Source of the DNA: Syntrophobacteria bacterium
Lineage (GTDB): Bacteria > Desulfobacterota > DSWW01
Length of the DNA stretch: 16,242 nucleotides
NCBI GenBank assembly: GCA_030145435.1
Contig: JAQYVQ010000139.1
Location: 1 to 16,242 of the forward strand
Direction: 5' to 3'
In this document: positions 1 through 7,862 of the stretch, piece by piece
Layout of the letters: each line of letters begins with the position of its first letter
How positions within the stretch are numbered: the first letter of the stretch is position 1
Program-made: the position numbers and the translations under genes
Notes under the pieces: generated by a model
Told to the model about the DNA's origin: nothing
The model's database searches: none
Seen by the model: the letters and a program-made list of their open reading frames with translations, nothing else

Positions 1-1697
1 CCCAGGAGTCCCAGACCCTTCCGGATGATCCTTCCGACCAGGTCGCAAAGGACCAGCCGGCTCTCCCGGATTCCGTCCGGGGCCTTCAGGAAAGGGACAT
101 TCTGGTAGAAACGGTTGTACAGCGAGGCAAGGTCGAACAGGTAATCGGTCAACTGGTTCGGCCTGTAGGACCCGGCAGATCGATAGAGGTGCTCTGGAAA
201 TTCCAGGATCGCCTTTGCAATCTGCCGTTCCAGGTCTTCTTCGAGGGATACGGAAACTCCCTGGAGATCCCCCCCATCGTGTTCCTCCCGGTATTTCCGG
301 AACACGCTCTGGATTCGGGCATAGGTGTACTGGAGGTAGGGCGCTGAGTTGCCTTCCAGGGAGAGGGCCTTCTCCCACCTGAACTCGATGGCCGATTGGC
401 GGTTCTGGCACATGTCGGCATAGCGGAGGGCCCCCAACCCTACCTTTAGGGCGATCTCCTGTTTCAACGCCTCCTCCAGGCCGGGGTTCAACCTGTTGGC
501 AACTTCGTAGGCCCTGCGTTCTGCCTCGTCCATGAAGGTCTCGAGGCGGATGACGTTCCCATCACGGGTCGAGAACTTGCCTTCGGGCAGACGCATGATC
601 CCGAACCAGATGTGCTCCAGTTCCACCTCGATCCCGATCCGACGGGCCACGGCGAAAAGTTGGTGAAAATGGAGCTGCTGCCCCTCATCCGTGACATAGA
701 GGATCTTGGAAGGCTGCCAGCGCTCGATGCGATACAGCATTGCGGCGATATCTGTGGTCGCGTAGTTGAATCCCCCATCGCTCTTCTGGATGATAAAAGG
801 AGGCAGGCCTTCTTCTTCGAGGAACACCACCAGGGCGCCATCGCTCCGGCTTGCGATCCCTTTCCCTTCCAAGTCGTCGACGAGTGCCTGGAGGCGGTCG
901 TTGTAGAAGCTCTCGCCAAGGGTAACATCGAAGGAAATCCCGAGCCGTTCGTAGATTCTGTCGAACTCACGCAGGGACGCCTGCACGAACTTCTCCCAGA
1001 GCTTACGGTTCTCAGGGTCTCCCTGCTGCAGGCGGACGAGTTCGCCCCGCGCTTCCTCCATGAGCGACGGATCCTGCTGGGCCATCTGGTAGCCCTCCAC
1101 GTAGACCCTCTCCAGTTCTTCGATCGGAGCCTTCTCAAAGGCCTCCGGATCTCCGAGCCGTCGATATCCGACGAGCAGGATGCCGAACTGGGTCCCCCAG
1201 TCCCCCACATGGTTGTCCGCAATGACGTCAAAACCGAGAAACCGGTGCATCCTGTCCAGGGCAAAACCAAGGATCGTGGATCGGACGTGACCGATGTGCA
1301 TGGGTTTGGCCACGTTGGGGCTCGAGAAGTCGACCACGACGGTCTGCCCCTTTCCGGGCCATTCCACCCCGATCCTCTCGTCCTGAAAGGCCTCCTCTAT
1401 ACGTTCGGACAACCAGGCGCCGGAAAGCCGGAGATTCACGAACCCGGGTCCGGCCACCTCCGCTTTTTCGAGCCAGGGCATTCCCTCCAACCTGGCGGCC
1501 AGTTCCTGGGCAACCTCCCTCGGAGGCCTTCCCAGCTTCTTCGCCAGCCCCATGGCCCCGTTGAACTGGTAGTCGCCGAACTTGGGATTCGTCGTAGAAT
1601 TCACCCGGAGACCCTTCGGATCCGCAACCGCTTCGCCAAGCTGATCCGCAACAATCTCCAGGATCGGATCGGAAAGAAGGTCAATGATCGATGCCAT
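1..1697 (-). CDS. argS: Arginyl-tRNA synthetase (3' end cut by window edge)
   Basis: Class I aminoacyl-tRNA synthetase that charges tRNA-Arg with arginine in the cytoplasm. About 565 residues are readable on the minus strand from an ATG at 1697. The N-terminal Add-1-type domain is followed by SSPNVAKPMHIGHVRST (residues 126-141), which holds the HIGH signature. Further on is the KMSKS-equivalent FSTRDGN loop, degenerate as is usual in ArgS, and then the anticodon-binding domain. The reading frame runs off the window in RKGLGLLG, so only the last few residues should be missing. No good Shine-Dalgarno site is seen before the ATG (a G-run lies about 14 nt upstream), but the MASIIDLL start fits the family. 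The gene diverges from cobA across a 467-bp gap. The identification is very secure; the exact start is slightly less so. Confidence 0.96.
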   Translation of the reverse strand, partial: MASIIDLLSDPILEIVADQLGEAVADPKGLRVNSTTNPKFGDYQFNGAMGLAKKLGRPPREVAQELAARLEGMPWLEKAEVAGPGFVNLRLSGAWLSERIEEAFQDERIGVEWPGKGQTVVVDFSSPNVAKPMHIGHVRSTILGFALDRMHRFLGFDVIADNHVGDWGTQFGILLVGYRRLGDPEAFEKAPIEELERVYVEGYQMAQQDPSLMEEARGELVRLQQGDPENRKLWEKFVQASLREFDRIYERLGISFDVTLGESFYNDRLQALVDDLEGKGIASRSDGALVVFLEEEGLPPFIIQKSDGGFNYATTDIAAMLYRIERWQPSKILYVTDEGQQLHFHQLFAVARRIGIEVELEHIWFGIMRLPEGKFSTRDGNVIRLETFMDEAERRAYEVANRLNPGLEEALKQEIALKVGLGALRYADMCQNRQSAIEFRWEKALSLEGNSAPYLQYTYARIQSVFRKYREEHDGGDLQGVSVSLEEDLERQIAKAILEFPEHLYRSAGSYRPNQLTDYLFDLASLYNRFYQNVPFLKAPDGIRESRLVLCDLVGRIIRKGLGLL

Positions 1698-1955
1698 TGT
1701 TTCTTATATACCCCCGTCGTTCACTAATTGCCTGTTGGGTTTTTGGCTTCCGTAGCGCAGCACAAACGCATCGCCTATTGTGAAGCTTTTAGCCTGCAGG
1801 ATCAAGGGATCCCGACCTCTGACATGCTTTCGATGCTCTTCTCTGTTTTCGGCCACAGCCACGCACACCGATGGGGTGGGGCCTCTGCGAGGAGCCCAAC
1901 AAAACAGAGGCATAATGAATGGTCAATGCTCTATCAAAGTGGCGAGGCATCTGAT

Positions 1956-2050
1956 GGGATCCCCTGTTGCGGCTGGATTCACGCCGGGCGACTTTGTAGA
2001 CACGGGGGGGAGACGGAGCCCAAGTGAATTCAGACGCAACAGGGGATCCC
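1956..2050. repeat. 27-bp imperfect inverted repeat with 41-nt loop
   Basis: The arm at 1956-1982 begins GGGATCCCCTGTTGCG. The arm at 2024-2050 is its reverse complement with 2 mismatches in 27. The 41-nt spacer contains a run of seven G. Weak similarity continues outward on both sides. No transposase, target-site duplication or attC core (GTTRRRY) was found, so the nature of the element is unknown. Confidence 0.75.
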
Positions 2051-2096
2051 GCAGAACGCCCCAAAATGATCGAGGCGTGACAGGGATGGCACTGAA

Positions 2097-2125
2097 TTGA
2101 TTAGCGAACTTCCATTTGCTACGCT
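2097..2125 (+). promoter_or_regulatory. Candidate sigma70 promoter for cobA-sirC
   Basis: TTGATT (2097-2102), a 17-nt spacer and TACGCT (2120-2125). The -10 element is preceded by TGC, an extended -10 motif. It lies about 40 nt upstream of the cobA start codon. Prediction by eye only. Confidence 0.45.
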
Positions 2126-2164
2126 ATTGGACAAACGCAGCATCAAGGAAGGGAAAGTTTTCTC

Positions 2165-2923
2165 GTGGGAGCCGAAAAGGGCAAAGTATACCTCGTGGGC
2201 GCCGGCCCCGGGGATCCCGGTCTGATCACGCTCAAGGGGTACAGGCTGTTGCAGATGGCCGATGTGGTGGTCTACGACCGCCTCGTCCACCCCGAGATCC
2301 TCTCCGAGATCCCACAGGAGACGGAGAAGCTCTACGTCGGCAAGGAATGTGATCACCACACGGTCCCTCAAGACGAGATCAACGCCTTGATCGTCCAGAA
2401 GGCCAGAGAGGGAAAGATCGTCGTGCGCCTGAAGGGCGGGGACCCCTTTGTCTTCGGAAGAGGGGCAGAGGAGGTGCTCTACCTTGTCGAAGAGGGAATC
2501 GAGTGGGAGGTCGTCCCAGGTGTTACGTCGGCAACCGCCGTGCCCGCTTACGCCGGCATCCCGATCACCCACCGGGAATTCTCTTCCATGGTCTCGATCA
2601 TCACGGGCCACGAAACCTTCTCCAAGGATCTCACCCAGCTTCGCTACGACCTGATCGGTCCGAACGACAGCACTCTGGTCATCCTGATGGGAATGACCAA
2701 CCTGAAGAAGATTGTCGAGCAGCTCACCCTTCACGGCAGACCCCCAGAAACGCCGGCCTGCATCATTACCTGGGGCACCTATCCGGAACAACAGGTAATG
2801 ACCGCCACCCTTGGGGACATCGTGGAGAAGAAGGAAAAGGCCGGATTGAATCCCCCTGGGATCATCGTGATCGGGGAGGTGGTTCGGCTCCGGGAAAGGC
2901 TCATCCGCAAGAACGATCCATGA
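2165..2923 (+). CDS. cobA: Uroporphyrinogen-III C-methyltransferase (SUMT)
   Basis: Transfers two methyl groups from S-adenosylmethionine to uroporphyrinogen III, giving precorrin-2, the branch point to siroheme and cobalamin. The 252-aa product has the SUMT signatures VYLVGAGPGDPGLITLKG (residues 8-25), RLKGGDPFVFGRG (88-100), EVVPGVTSA (115-123) and AYAGIPITHR (128-137). The start is GTG at 2165, with an AAGGAAGGG ribosome-binding site 11 nt upstream. No ATG in this frame fits better. In many Desulfovibrio genomes this domain is fused to HemD; here it stands alone at normal single-domain length. It overlaps sirC by 4 bp (ATGA), so the two are almost certainly co-translated. The context points to siroheme for the dissimilatory sulfite reductase, though cobalamin supply is also possible. 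Confidence 0.95.
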   Translation: MGAEKGKVYLVGAGPGDPGLITLKGYRLLQMADVVVYDRLVHPEILSEIPQETEKLYVGKECDHHTVPQDEINALIVQKAREGKIVVRLKGGDPFVFGRGAEEVLYLVEEGIEWEVVPGVTSATAVPAYAGIPITHREFSSMVSIITGHETFSKDLTQLRYDLIGPNDSTLVILMGMTNLKKIVEQLTLHGRPPETPACIITWGTYPEQQVMTATLGDIVEKKEKAGLNPPGIIVIGEVVRLRERLIRKNDP

Positions 2924-3579
2924 AGCCTCCGATCGAAACGACCTACCCGCTTTCCCTCGATCTCAGGGACAAGCCCGTCCTGCTGGTCGGAGGGGGAGAG
3001 GTGGCCTTCCGGAAGGCCCAGGGCCTGTCAAGGTCAGGCTGCCGGGCGACCGTAGTCGCCCTCGAGTTCTCCCCGGCCTTCCAGGCCTGGCTCGAACAAC
3101 AGAGCTTCCAGGTCGAACGACGTGCTTATCGTAGCGGAGAGGCGTCTCAATACTTCCTCGTGATCTCTGCAACGGACGACGCAGAGGTAAACCAGAGTGT
3201 CTTCGAGGATGCCCAACGCGCAGGCCGCCTGATCAATGTGGTGGACCAGCCCGGACTCTGCAACATCTACATCCCGTCCCGGATCGAGCGGGGCAGCCTG
3301 CAGGTATCGATCTCCACCGGCGGACAGTGCCCGGCCTTTGCCCGCTGGCTTCGCCGAGAACTCGAGGCAGCGATACCGGAGCGGTACGGCCTTCTCCTGG
3401 ACAGAGTCGCAGCCATTCGCGCCCGCATGAAGGAAACGGTCCCTTCACCAGACGCACGAAGGCGAGTCCTGGAAAGGCTCTTGCGCTCCGAGGCGACACG
3501 CAGGTTCCTCGCCGGAGATGATCAGCTTCTGAACAGAATGGAAAGGGGATGGGAACGGGCCAAACCGAAACGTAGGTGA
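2920..3579 (+). CDS. sirC: Precorrin-2 dehydrogenase / sirohydrochlorin ferrochelatase-type (SirC/CysG-N)
   Basis: Oxidises precorrin-2 to sirohydrochlorin with NAD and, in bifunctional relatives, inserts iron to make siroheme. The 219-aa product has a Rossmann nucleotide-binding motif LLVGGGEVAFRKA (residues 21-33), ISATDDAEVN (82-91), and the family block NVVDQPGLCNIYIPSRIERG (106-125), including the conserved aspartate 109. STGGQCPAFARWLRRELE follows. The start is the ATG at 2920, inside the last codons of cobA (ATGA overlap). An earlier in-frame ATG at 2503 lies inside cobA and would add unrelated sequence, so it was rejected. Dehydrogenase activity is near certain for the family. Whether this protein also chelates iron cannot be told from sequence. 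It converges on the ferredoxin gene. Confidence 0.93.
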   Translation: MKPPIETTYPLSLDLRDKPVLLVGGGEVAFRKAQGLSRSGCRATVVALEFSPAFQAWLEQQSFQVERRAYRSGEASQYFLVISATDDAEVNQSVFEDAQRAGRLINVVDQPGLCNIYIPSRIERGSLQVSISTGGQCPAFARWLRRELEAAIPERYGLLLDRVAAIRARMKETVPSPDARRRVLERLLRSEATRRFLAGDDQLLNRMERGWERAKPKRR

Positions 3580-3582
3580 CCA

Positions 3583-3615
3583 GGCACACAGGCGAAGGTG
3601 AATCGCCCGTGTGCC
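3583..3615. terminator. Stem-loop between convergent sirC and ferredoxin genes
   Basis: GGCACACAGGCG (3583-3594) pairs with CGCCCGTGTGCC (3604-3615) around a 9-nt loop. Eleven of 12 positions pair; the odd one is A-C read on the plus strand but G-U on the minus strand, so the minus-strand RNA folds better. No strong T-tract follows on either side. It is a likely bidirectional stop or mRNA-end stabiliser. Confidence 0.55.
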
Positions 3616-3635
3616 CTCGCTCATCAACCTCTAGG

Positions 3636-3821
3636 TCAAGTTTCGGTCAGCGTGATGGCCGACTCCGGGCACGTTTCGACACAGCTCTCACAGCCCAGGC
3701 ACTCATCGATGTTCGCAACCTCAGACTTCTCGTCCTTCATCTCGAATACTTCCGCGGGGCAAATATCCACACACTCCCCACATCCGGTGCACTTTTCTTT
3801 GTCGATCGTGAGCTGGTACAT
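3636..3821 (-). CDS. 2[4Fe-4S] ferredoxin
   Basis: Small 61-aa soluble electron carrier. Two classic cluster motifs are visible: CTGCGECVDICP (residues 11-22) and CLGCESCVETCP (41-52), so two [4Fe-4S] clusters are expected. The start is the ATG at 3821, with AGGAGA seven nt upstream; a longer ORF beginning at 3857 adds MKGKPTHTGETD and lacks comparable support. The gene lies 79 bp after dsrP on the same strand and is probably the last gene of the dsr transcript. Ferredoxin genes occur in dsr loci of sulfate reducers. It may exchange electrons with DsrAB or the DsrMKJOP complex, but the partner is inferred. Confidence 0.93.
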   Translation of the reverse strand: MYQLTIDKEKCTGCGECVDICPAEVFEMKDEKSEVANIDECLGCESCVETCPESAITLTET

Positions 3822-3900
3822 ATCGGTTTCTCCTGTGTGAGTAGGTTTGCCTTTCATCAGCCAATGGCCAAAGCGGTCCGAAAAGCCCCGCCACCTCTGC

Positions 3901-5058
3901 TTAGGATGCCGCCTCTTCCTTCACGGTAACGGCAATCTTGAAAAGGACCGTGAGAATCAGGAACCCGATGGCCCAGACGCCGAGCGTGATCATGACTTCG
4001 GGCAACGTAGGCGTATATTCCACCACGTGCTCGAGAGGATTCGGAATGAATCCCCCAACCACCAGCCCCATGCCTTTGTCGATCCAGGTGGAGAAAAAAA
4101 CAGCCACAACCGCGAAGGCGAGTATGTTCTCGTTCTTCCGCGTTCCGGGATTCACGAGCAAAATGAGGGCGATCGCTGCCAATGCGGTCGACGTCCACAT
4201 CCAGGGAATCAATGCGCCGTGTCCCTCCAGTCCGGCATACAAGTATACCAGGGGATGCATGTGGCCCGGAATCTGGCTGTAGAAGGCCGTGAAGAACTCC
4301 AGGCCCAGAAAGAACACGTTGAGGCTCATCGCATAGGTCACGATCTTGGCCAGGGTCTGAATCGCCTCTTTCCCCGGATCGAACCGGGTCGTCTTTCTCA
4401 CGATCAGACACAGGATGATGAGCAGCGAAGGTCCTGACGCAAAGGCGGATGCGATAAACCGTGCCGCCAAGATCGCGGTCAGCCACAGGTGCCTTCCCGG
4501 GAGACCGGCGTACAGGAAGGCCGTAACCGTGTGAATGCTCACGGCCCAGGGGATGGAAAGATAGATGAAGGGCTTGATCCACTTGGGCGGGGCCACGCCC
4601 TTTCGCTCGCAATCCAGGGAAATCCACCCGATCACCAGATTCAGGAGCAGGTAGCCCGTAAGGACCATAAAATCCCAGAACATGACCGAATTGGGCGTCG
4701 GATGGAGGAGCACGTTCAGAACCCGGAGCGGCTGCCCCATGTCGACGAAAATGAACAGCATGCACATGGCCACGGAGGCGATGGCCAGGAACTCGCCCAG
4801 GACCGTTATCTTCCCGAAGGCCTTGTAGTCGTGCAGATAGTAAGGCAGGACCACCATCACCGCGGAGGCGGCAACGCCGACGAGAAAGGTGAACTGCGCG
4901 ATGTAGAGGCCCCAGCTCACGTCTCGGCTCAGCCCTGTGATGCCCAGGCCATAGAAGAACTGCCACAGGTAACAAAGGACCCCCACGCCGATCACACCGA
5001 GCAGGACCGCGATCAACCCATAGTACTTCCGACCACCAATCAGTGCCTTGTCAATCAT
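3901..5058 (-). CDS. dsrP: DsrP, NrfD-family integral membrane subunit of DsrMKJOP
   Basis: Polytopic quinone-interacting subunit of the DsrMKJOP sulfite reduction-associated complex. It belongs to the NrfD/PsrC family, with DsrO as its periplasmic Fe-S partner. The 385-aa product has roughly ten hydrophobic segments, beginning with LIAVLLGVIGVGVLCYLW and ending with the helix near residues 358-378. Conserved features include WGLYIAQFTFLVGVAASA and the loop FVDMGQPLRVLNVLLHPTPNS, typical of DsrP/HmeB proteins. The start is ATG 5058, with GAGGGG just upstream and only 7 bp after the dsrO stop, which implies translational coupling. The gene order O-P and the DsrM/K/J neighbours make the assignment secure. 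Confidence 0.95.
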   Translation of the reverse strand: MIDKALIGGRKYYGLIAVLLGVIGVGVLCYLWQFFYGLGITGLSRDVSWGLYIAQFTFLVGVAASAVMVVLPYYLHDYKAFGKITVLGEFLAIASVAMCMLFIFVDMGQPLRVLNVLLHPTPNSVMFWDFMVLTGYLLLNLVIGWISLDCERKGVAPPKWIKPFIYLSIPWAVSIHTVTAFLYAGLPGRHLWLTAILAARFIASAFASGPSLLIILCLIVRKTTRFDPGKEAIQTLAKIVTYAMSLNVFFLGLEFFTAFYSQIPGHMHPLVYLYAGLEGHGALIPWMWTSTALAAIALILLVNPGTRKNENILAFAVVAVFFSTWIDKGMGLVVGGFIPNPLEHVVEYTPTLPEVMITLGVWAIGFLILTVLFKIAVTVKEEAAS

Positions 5059-5065
5059 AGTCCCC

Positions 5066-5857
5066 TCACACGATATAGTAGATCTGTGGCATCGTTCCCA
5101 GCTCTGGTTTCCGCCGGAGGCTATAGTGTTCGTGAAGGACCTCTCTCACCTCTGAATGCGGATCCTCCAGGTCGCCGAATATCAGCGCCTTTACCTTGCA
5201 CGCCTCGACACAGGCGGGGGGCTTGCCCTCAGCCAATCGCTCCGCGCAGAAGTTGCACTTCTCCACCACGCCTCGCATACGGGTAGGGAAATCCTCCCGA
5301 GCGTTCTGGACGAAGGGCCGGGGGTCTCGCCAGTTGAAGCTCCTCGAACCGTAGGGGCATCCCGCCATACAGAACCGGCAACCGATGCAGCGATGGAAGT
5401 CCATCAACACGATACCATCGTCCCGCTGAAACGTGGCCCCGGTGGGGCACACCCGCACACAAGGCGGGTTGTCGCAGTGGTTGCACAACGCGAGGAAGGG
5501 CGCACCCTCGAGGCTCTCCGATGTGAACGGATGGTGTTGGTTAGGACAAATGTGCTCAAAGGTGTCTTGCCAGATCCACTTGATCTCGTCCTTCGGGTTT
5601 CCGAAGTCAGGCACGTTGTGGACCGTGTGGCACGCAATGCTGCAGTCCTTGCAGCCGTCCTTGTGTATCTTCTCGATGCATTTCTTCGTGTCCACAACCA
5701 TGGCCCATCGCTTCCCGACAAGGGCTCCTTCGTTTGGCCTGGCCTCCTGGGCCTCAACCTGACCCTTGAAGACCAGATCCGCGGCCGCCTTGCCACCGAC
5801 CCCCACCAGGGTCCCCAGCCCGGTGATCTTCAAGAAATCTCTTCGATTCACGCCCAT
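5066..5857 (-). CDS. dsrO: DsrO, Tat-exported periplasmic Fe-S subunit
   Basis: Periplasmic ferredoxin-like electron-transfer subunit that links triheme DsrJ to membrane DsrP. The 263-aa product starts MGVNRRDFLKITG, a twin-arginine signal, followed by a hydrophobic stretch and an AQA-like cleavage region. Cysteine groups for several [4Fe-4S] clusters are visible: C60/C69/C72/C76, C125/C128/C133/C137 (CNHCDNPPCVRVCP), C157/C160/C163/C167 (CIGCRFCMAGCP) and C201/C204/C216/C220. The last two are a common pattern in NrfC/HmcB-type proteins. The start ATG at 5857 overlaps the dsrJ stop by one base (TAATG), with AAGGAG eight nt upstream. It is full length and intact. Confidence 0.95.
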   Translation of the reverse strand: MGVNRRDFLKITGLGTLVGVGGKAAADLVFKGQVEAQEARPNEGALVGKRWAMVVDTKKCIEKIHKDGCKDCSIACHTVHNVPDFGNPKDEIKWIWQDTFEHICPNQHHPFTSESLEGAPFLALCNHCDNPPCVRVCPTGATFQRDDGIVLMDFHRCIGCRFCMAGCPYGSRSFNWRDPRPFVQNAREDFPTRMRGVVEKCNFCAERLAEGKPPACVEACKVKALIFGDLEDPHSEVREVLHEHYSLRRKPELGTMPQIYYIV

Positions 5858-6240
5858 TATTTTTTCTCCTTCGGCTCAACGTGGCAGTCCCAGCAGTAGG
5901 GCTTCACACTCGCGTAGTTGTGGCACCGGTCGCAGAACTCCGCTTTGTTCGGATGACACTGCATACACGTGTTCTGAAGACTCATGTTGTAGGCCTTGCC
6001 GTTCGCTGCCACATACTCCCGATTGCCTTCCCGGACGACCGAGTCCCTCCAATCGTTCAACAGGGTCATGTGCATGGCGGTCATCCAGGCCTTCGGGGCC
6101 ACACACTCTTTTTCCTGCGTGACGATCTTCGGCTCAGGTTTGTATTCCGCCTTCCCGGTCACCACGTTGTACCAGATCGGCGAGGTGACAAGCGCAAGGA
6201 AGAGTACGAGTCCGGCTACGATTTTTCCTCCATCATACAT
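5857..6240 (-). CDS. dsrJ: DsrJ, triheme cytochrome c subunit
   Basis: Periplasmic triheme c-type cytochrome anchored by one N-terminal helix. The 127-aa product has the uncleaved-anchor sequence KIVAGLVLFLALVTSPIWYN, then three heme motifs: CMQCH (92-96), CDRCH (103-107) and CWDCH (116-120). Cys46 in QEKECVAPKAWM matches the conserved cysteine known in Allochromatium vinosum DsrJ to serve as an unusual His/Cys heme ligand. That numbering supports the ATG at 6240, which has GGAGG nine nt upstream. A GTG start at 6249 would sit almost on that ribosome-binding site. The gene overlaps the dsrK end by 8 bp. Confidence 0.95.
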   Translation of the reverse strand: MYDGGKIVAGLVLFLALVTSPIWYNVVTGKAEYKPEPKIVTQEKECVAPKAWMTAMHMTLLNDWRDSVVREGNREYVAANGKAYNMSLQNTCMQCHPNKAEFCDRCHNYASVKPYCWDCHVEPKEKK

Positions 6241-7858
6241 CCTCGTCACCCTCCATCTCGTTCAGGGGATCACCACGCATATCGAGTTCCCGCTCCTTCT
6301 CTCCCTTCATGACCAGGGCGTTACCCACCAGCTCGTGTACGCCCGTCACGACCACCCCGGGGGCCCAGTAGTCTGCCAGTGGGATGAGTGTGGCCCGGTC
6401 GATGGCACAGACACATGCGAGTCGGTTGACGTCGTGCTTCTCCTGAACGTGACGGAGCGCGTTCCCCCGGGGGAAGCCCCCGCGCATCCGCATCTCCATG
6501 TTCTCGTCCGTACCCAGCCCCGCGCCACCGGCACAACAGTAGGTCTGTTCGCGGATCGTGTTCTCCGGCATTTCGTAGAAATGATTGCATACGCTCTTGA
6601 GAACATGACGCGGCTCCTCCAGAAGCCCCATCGCCCGCGAGGGGTTGCAGGAATCATGGAAGGTCACGCGGAGGCTGTCGTTACGGCTCGGGTCGAGCTT
6701 CACCTTGTTGTGCTTCATCAAATCGGCCGTGAACTCAGCGATGTGAACCATCTTCGTGCTCTTCGCGTTCTCGAACTTGGTCCCCGTAATGGGAGAGACC
6801 GGCTCCTCGAGGAAGTCTGCAGGGCCGTTCATCGTGTCCATGTACTGATTCACGACACGCCACATGTGGCCGCATTCGCCCCCCAGGATCCACTTCACGC
6901 CCAATCGCTTTGCTTCCGCGTAGATCTTCGCGTTCAGTTGTTTCATCAACTCGTGCGAGTTGAAGAGCCCGAAGTTGCCACCCTCTGAAGCGTAAGGGCT
7001 CCACGTGTAGTCGAGGCCGATCTCGTGGAAGAGCATCATGTAGCCCATCAGCGTGAACGTCCCGGGATCCGCAAAGTAATCACCCGATGGGGTAACGAAG
7101 AGGACGTCGGCCCCCTTCTTGCTGATCGGAAGGTTCACCTTGACCCCGGTGATGTCCTCGATCTCGTCCTGGAAAAACTCGAGAGAGTCCTTGAAGGTAT
7201 GGGGCTGGATCCCAAGGTGATTTCCCGTCCGCTGGCAATTGGCGGCCGGTTCGAGGGCCCAGGTGATGTTGAGCCCGAGGAGATTGAGAAGCTCCCGCGC
7301 CATCATCGTGATCTCTGCCGTGTCGATCCCGTAAGGGCAGAAGACCGAACAACGGCGGCACTCCGTGCACTGATAGAAGTAGTAGAACCATTCCTTGATC
7401 ACGTCTTCGGTGAGCTCTCTCCCACCCGCCAGTTTCCCCAGGATCTTTCCTACGGCGGTAAAATCATTCCGGTAGACAGATCGAAGGAGCTCCGCCCTGA
7501 GCACGGGCATGTTCTTCGGATCCCCGGAACCGATGAAGAAATGGCATTTGTCTGCGCAGGCGCCACACCGGACGCAGATGTCCATGAAGAGCTGGAACGA
7601 CCGATACTTGCTCAGCCGGTCCCGCATGCCCTCGAAGACGATTTCCTTCCAATTCTCCGGCAGCTTCCAGTCCTTGTCGTGGGGCTGCCACTCCCTCGGG
7701 TTGGCCATCTCGAGGTATTCGAGATGCTTCGGGGCGCAACTATAGCAGTAAGTGCCTTTCCGGAAAGCCACAGAAGGATCCATCCAATCCTGTTTGGGCG
7801 GATCGTAGTCGAACTTCAGTAGATCCTCGGGCTTGATATCGAGTTCTTCTGATGACAT
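6233..7858 (-). CDS. dsrK: DsrK, HdrD-like catalytic Fe-S subunit
   Basis: Cytoplasmic subunit of DsrMKJOP, related to heterodisulfide reductase HdrD and proposed to reduce the DsrC trisulfide or disulfide. The 541-aa product has an N-terminal CYSC (C38, C41) and two [4Fe-4S] motifs: CVRCGACADKC (95-105) and CTECRRCSVFCP (164-175). Two CCG-type regions for a non-cubane cluster follow: C329 in GGECGHMW, C404 in HDSCNPSRAMG, C441/C442 in YCCAGGAG, and C482/C484. The start is ATG 7858, with AAGGGG seven nt upstream and 4 bp after the dsrM stop. All expected catalytic cysteines are present and the length is normal. Confidence 0.96.
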   Translation of the reverse strand: MSSEELDIKPEDLLKFDYDPPKQDWMDPSVAFRKGTYCYSCAPKHLEYLEMANPREWQPHDKDWKLPENWKEIVFEGMRDRLSKYRSFQLFMDICVRCGACADKCHFFIGSGDPKNMPVLRAELLRSVYRNDFTAVGKILGKLAGGRELTEDVIKEWFYYFYQCTECRRCSVFCPYGIDTAEITMMARELLNLLGLNITWALEPAANCQRTGNHLGIQPHTFKDSLEFFQDEIEDITGVKVNLPISKKGADVLFVTPSGDYFADPGTFTLMGYMMLFHEIGLDYTWSPYASEGGNFGLFNSHELMKQLNAKIYAEAKRLGVKWILGGECGHMWRVVNQYMDTMNGPADFLEEPVSPITGTKFENAKSTKMVHIAEFTADLMKHNKVKLDPSRNDSLRVTFHDSCNPSRAMGLLEEPRHVLKSVCNHFYEMPENTIREQTYCCAGGAGLGTDENMEMRMRGGFPRGNALRHVQEKHDVNRLACVCAIDRATLIPLADYWAPGVVVTGVHELVGNALVMKGEKERELDMRGDPLNEMEGDEDV

Positions 7859-7862
7859 CTTT

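Larger units (their letters stand above)
1698..2164. other. Long argS-cobA intergenic region
   Basis: This 467-bp divergent gap holds no gene I can support. It contains a 27-bp inverted repeat (1956-1982 and 2024-2050), a weaker 6-bp stem (1882-1887 with 1905-1910) and a candidate cobA promoter near 2097-2125. Several overlapping short ORFs cover it in different frames. One on the minus strand at 1704-1913 (69 aa, ending YGSQKPNRQLVNDGGI) reads like protein-like sequence but has no recognisable domain or good ribosome-binding site. The region may be a dispersed non-coding repeat or a remnant. Confidence 0.5.

Noticed and set aside
612..1727. 371-aa plus-strand ORF
   Set aside because: It lies antisense to argS, whose HIGH and FSTRDGN motifs identify the true frame; the plus-strand product has no family features.
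1956..2050. Integron attC site
   Set aside because: The arms lack GTTRRRY/RYYYAAC core sites, and no integrase or cassette gene is nearby.
2503..2919. Upstream start extending sirC to 358 aa
   Set aside because: The added 139 residues are an out-of-frame reading of cobA; the ATG at 2920 gives the normal family length and start.
3847..5286. Plus-strand ORFs of 196 and 265 aa over dsrP and the dsrO end
   Set aside because: They are antisense to well-defined DsrP and DsrO sequences and are His/Gln/Arg-rich shadow products.
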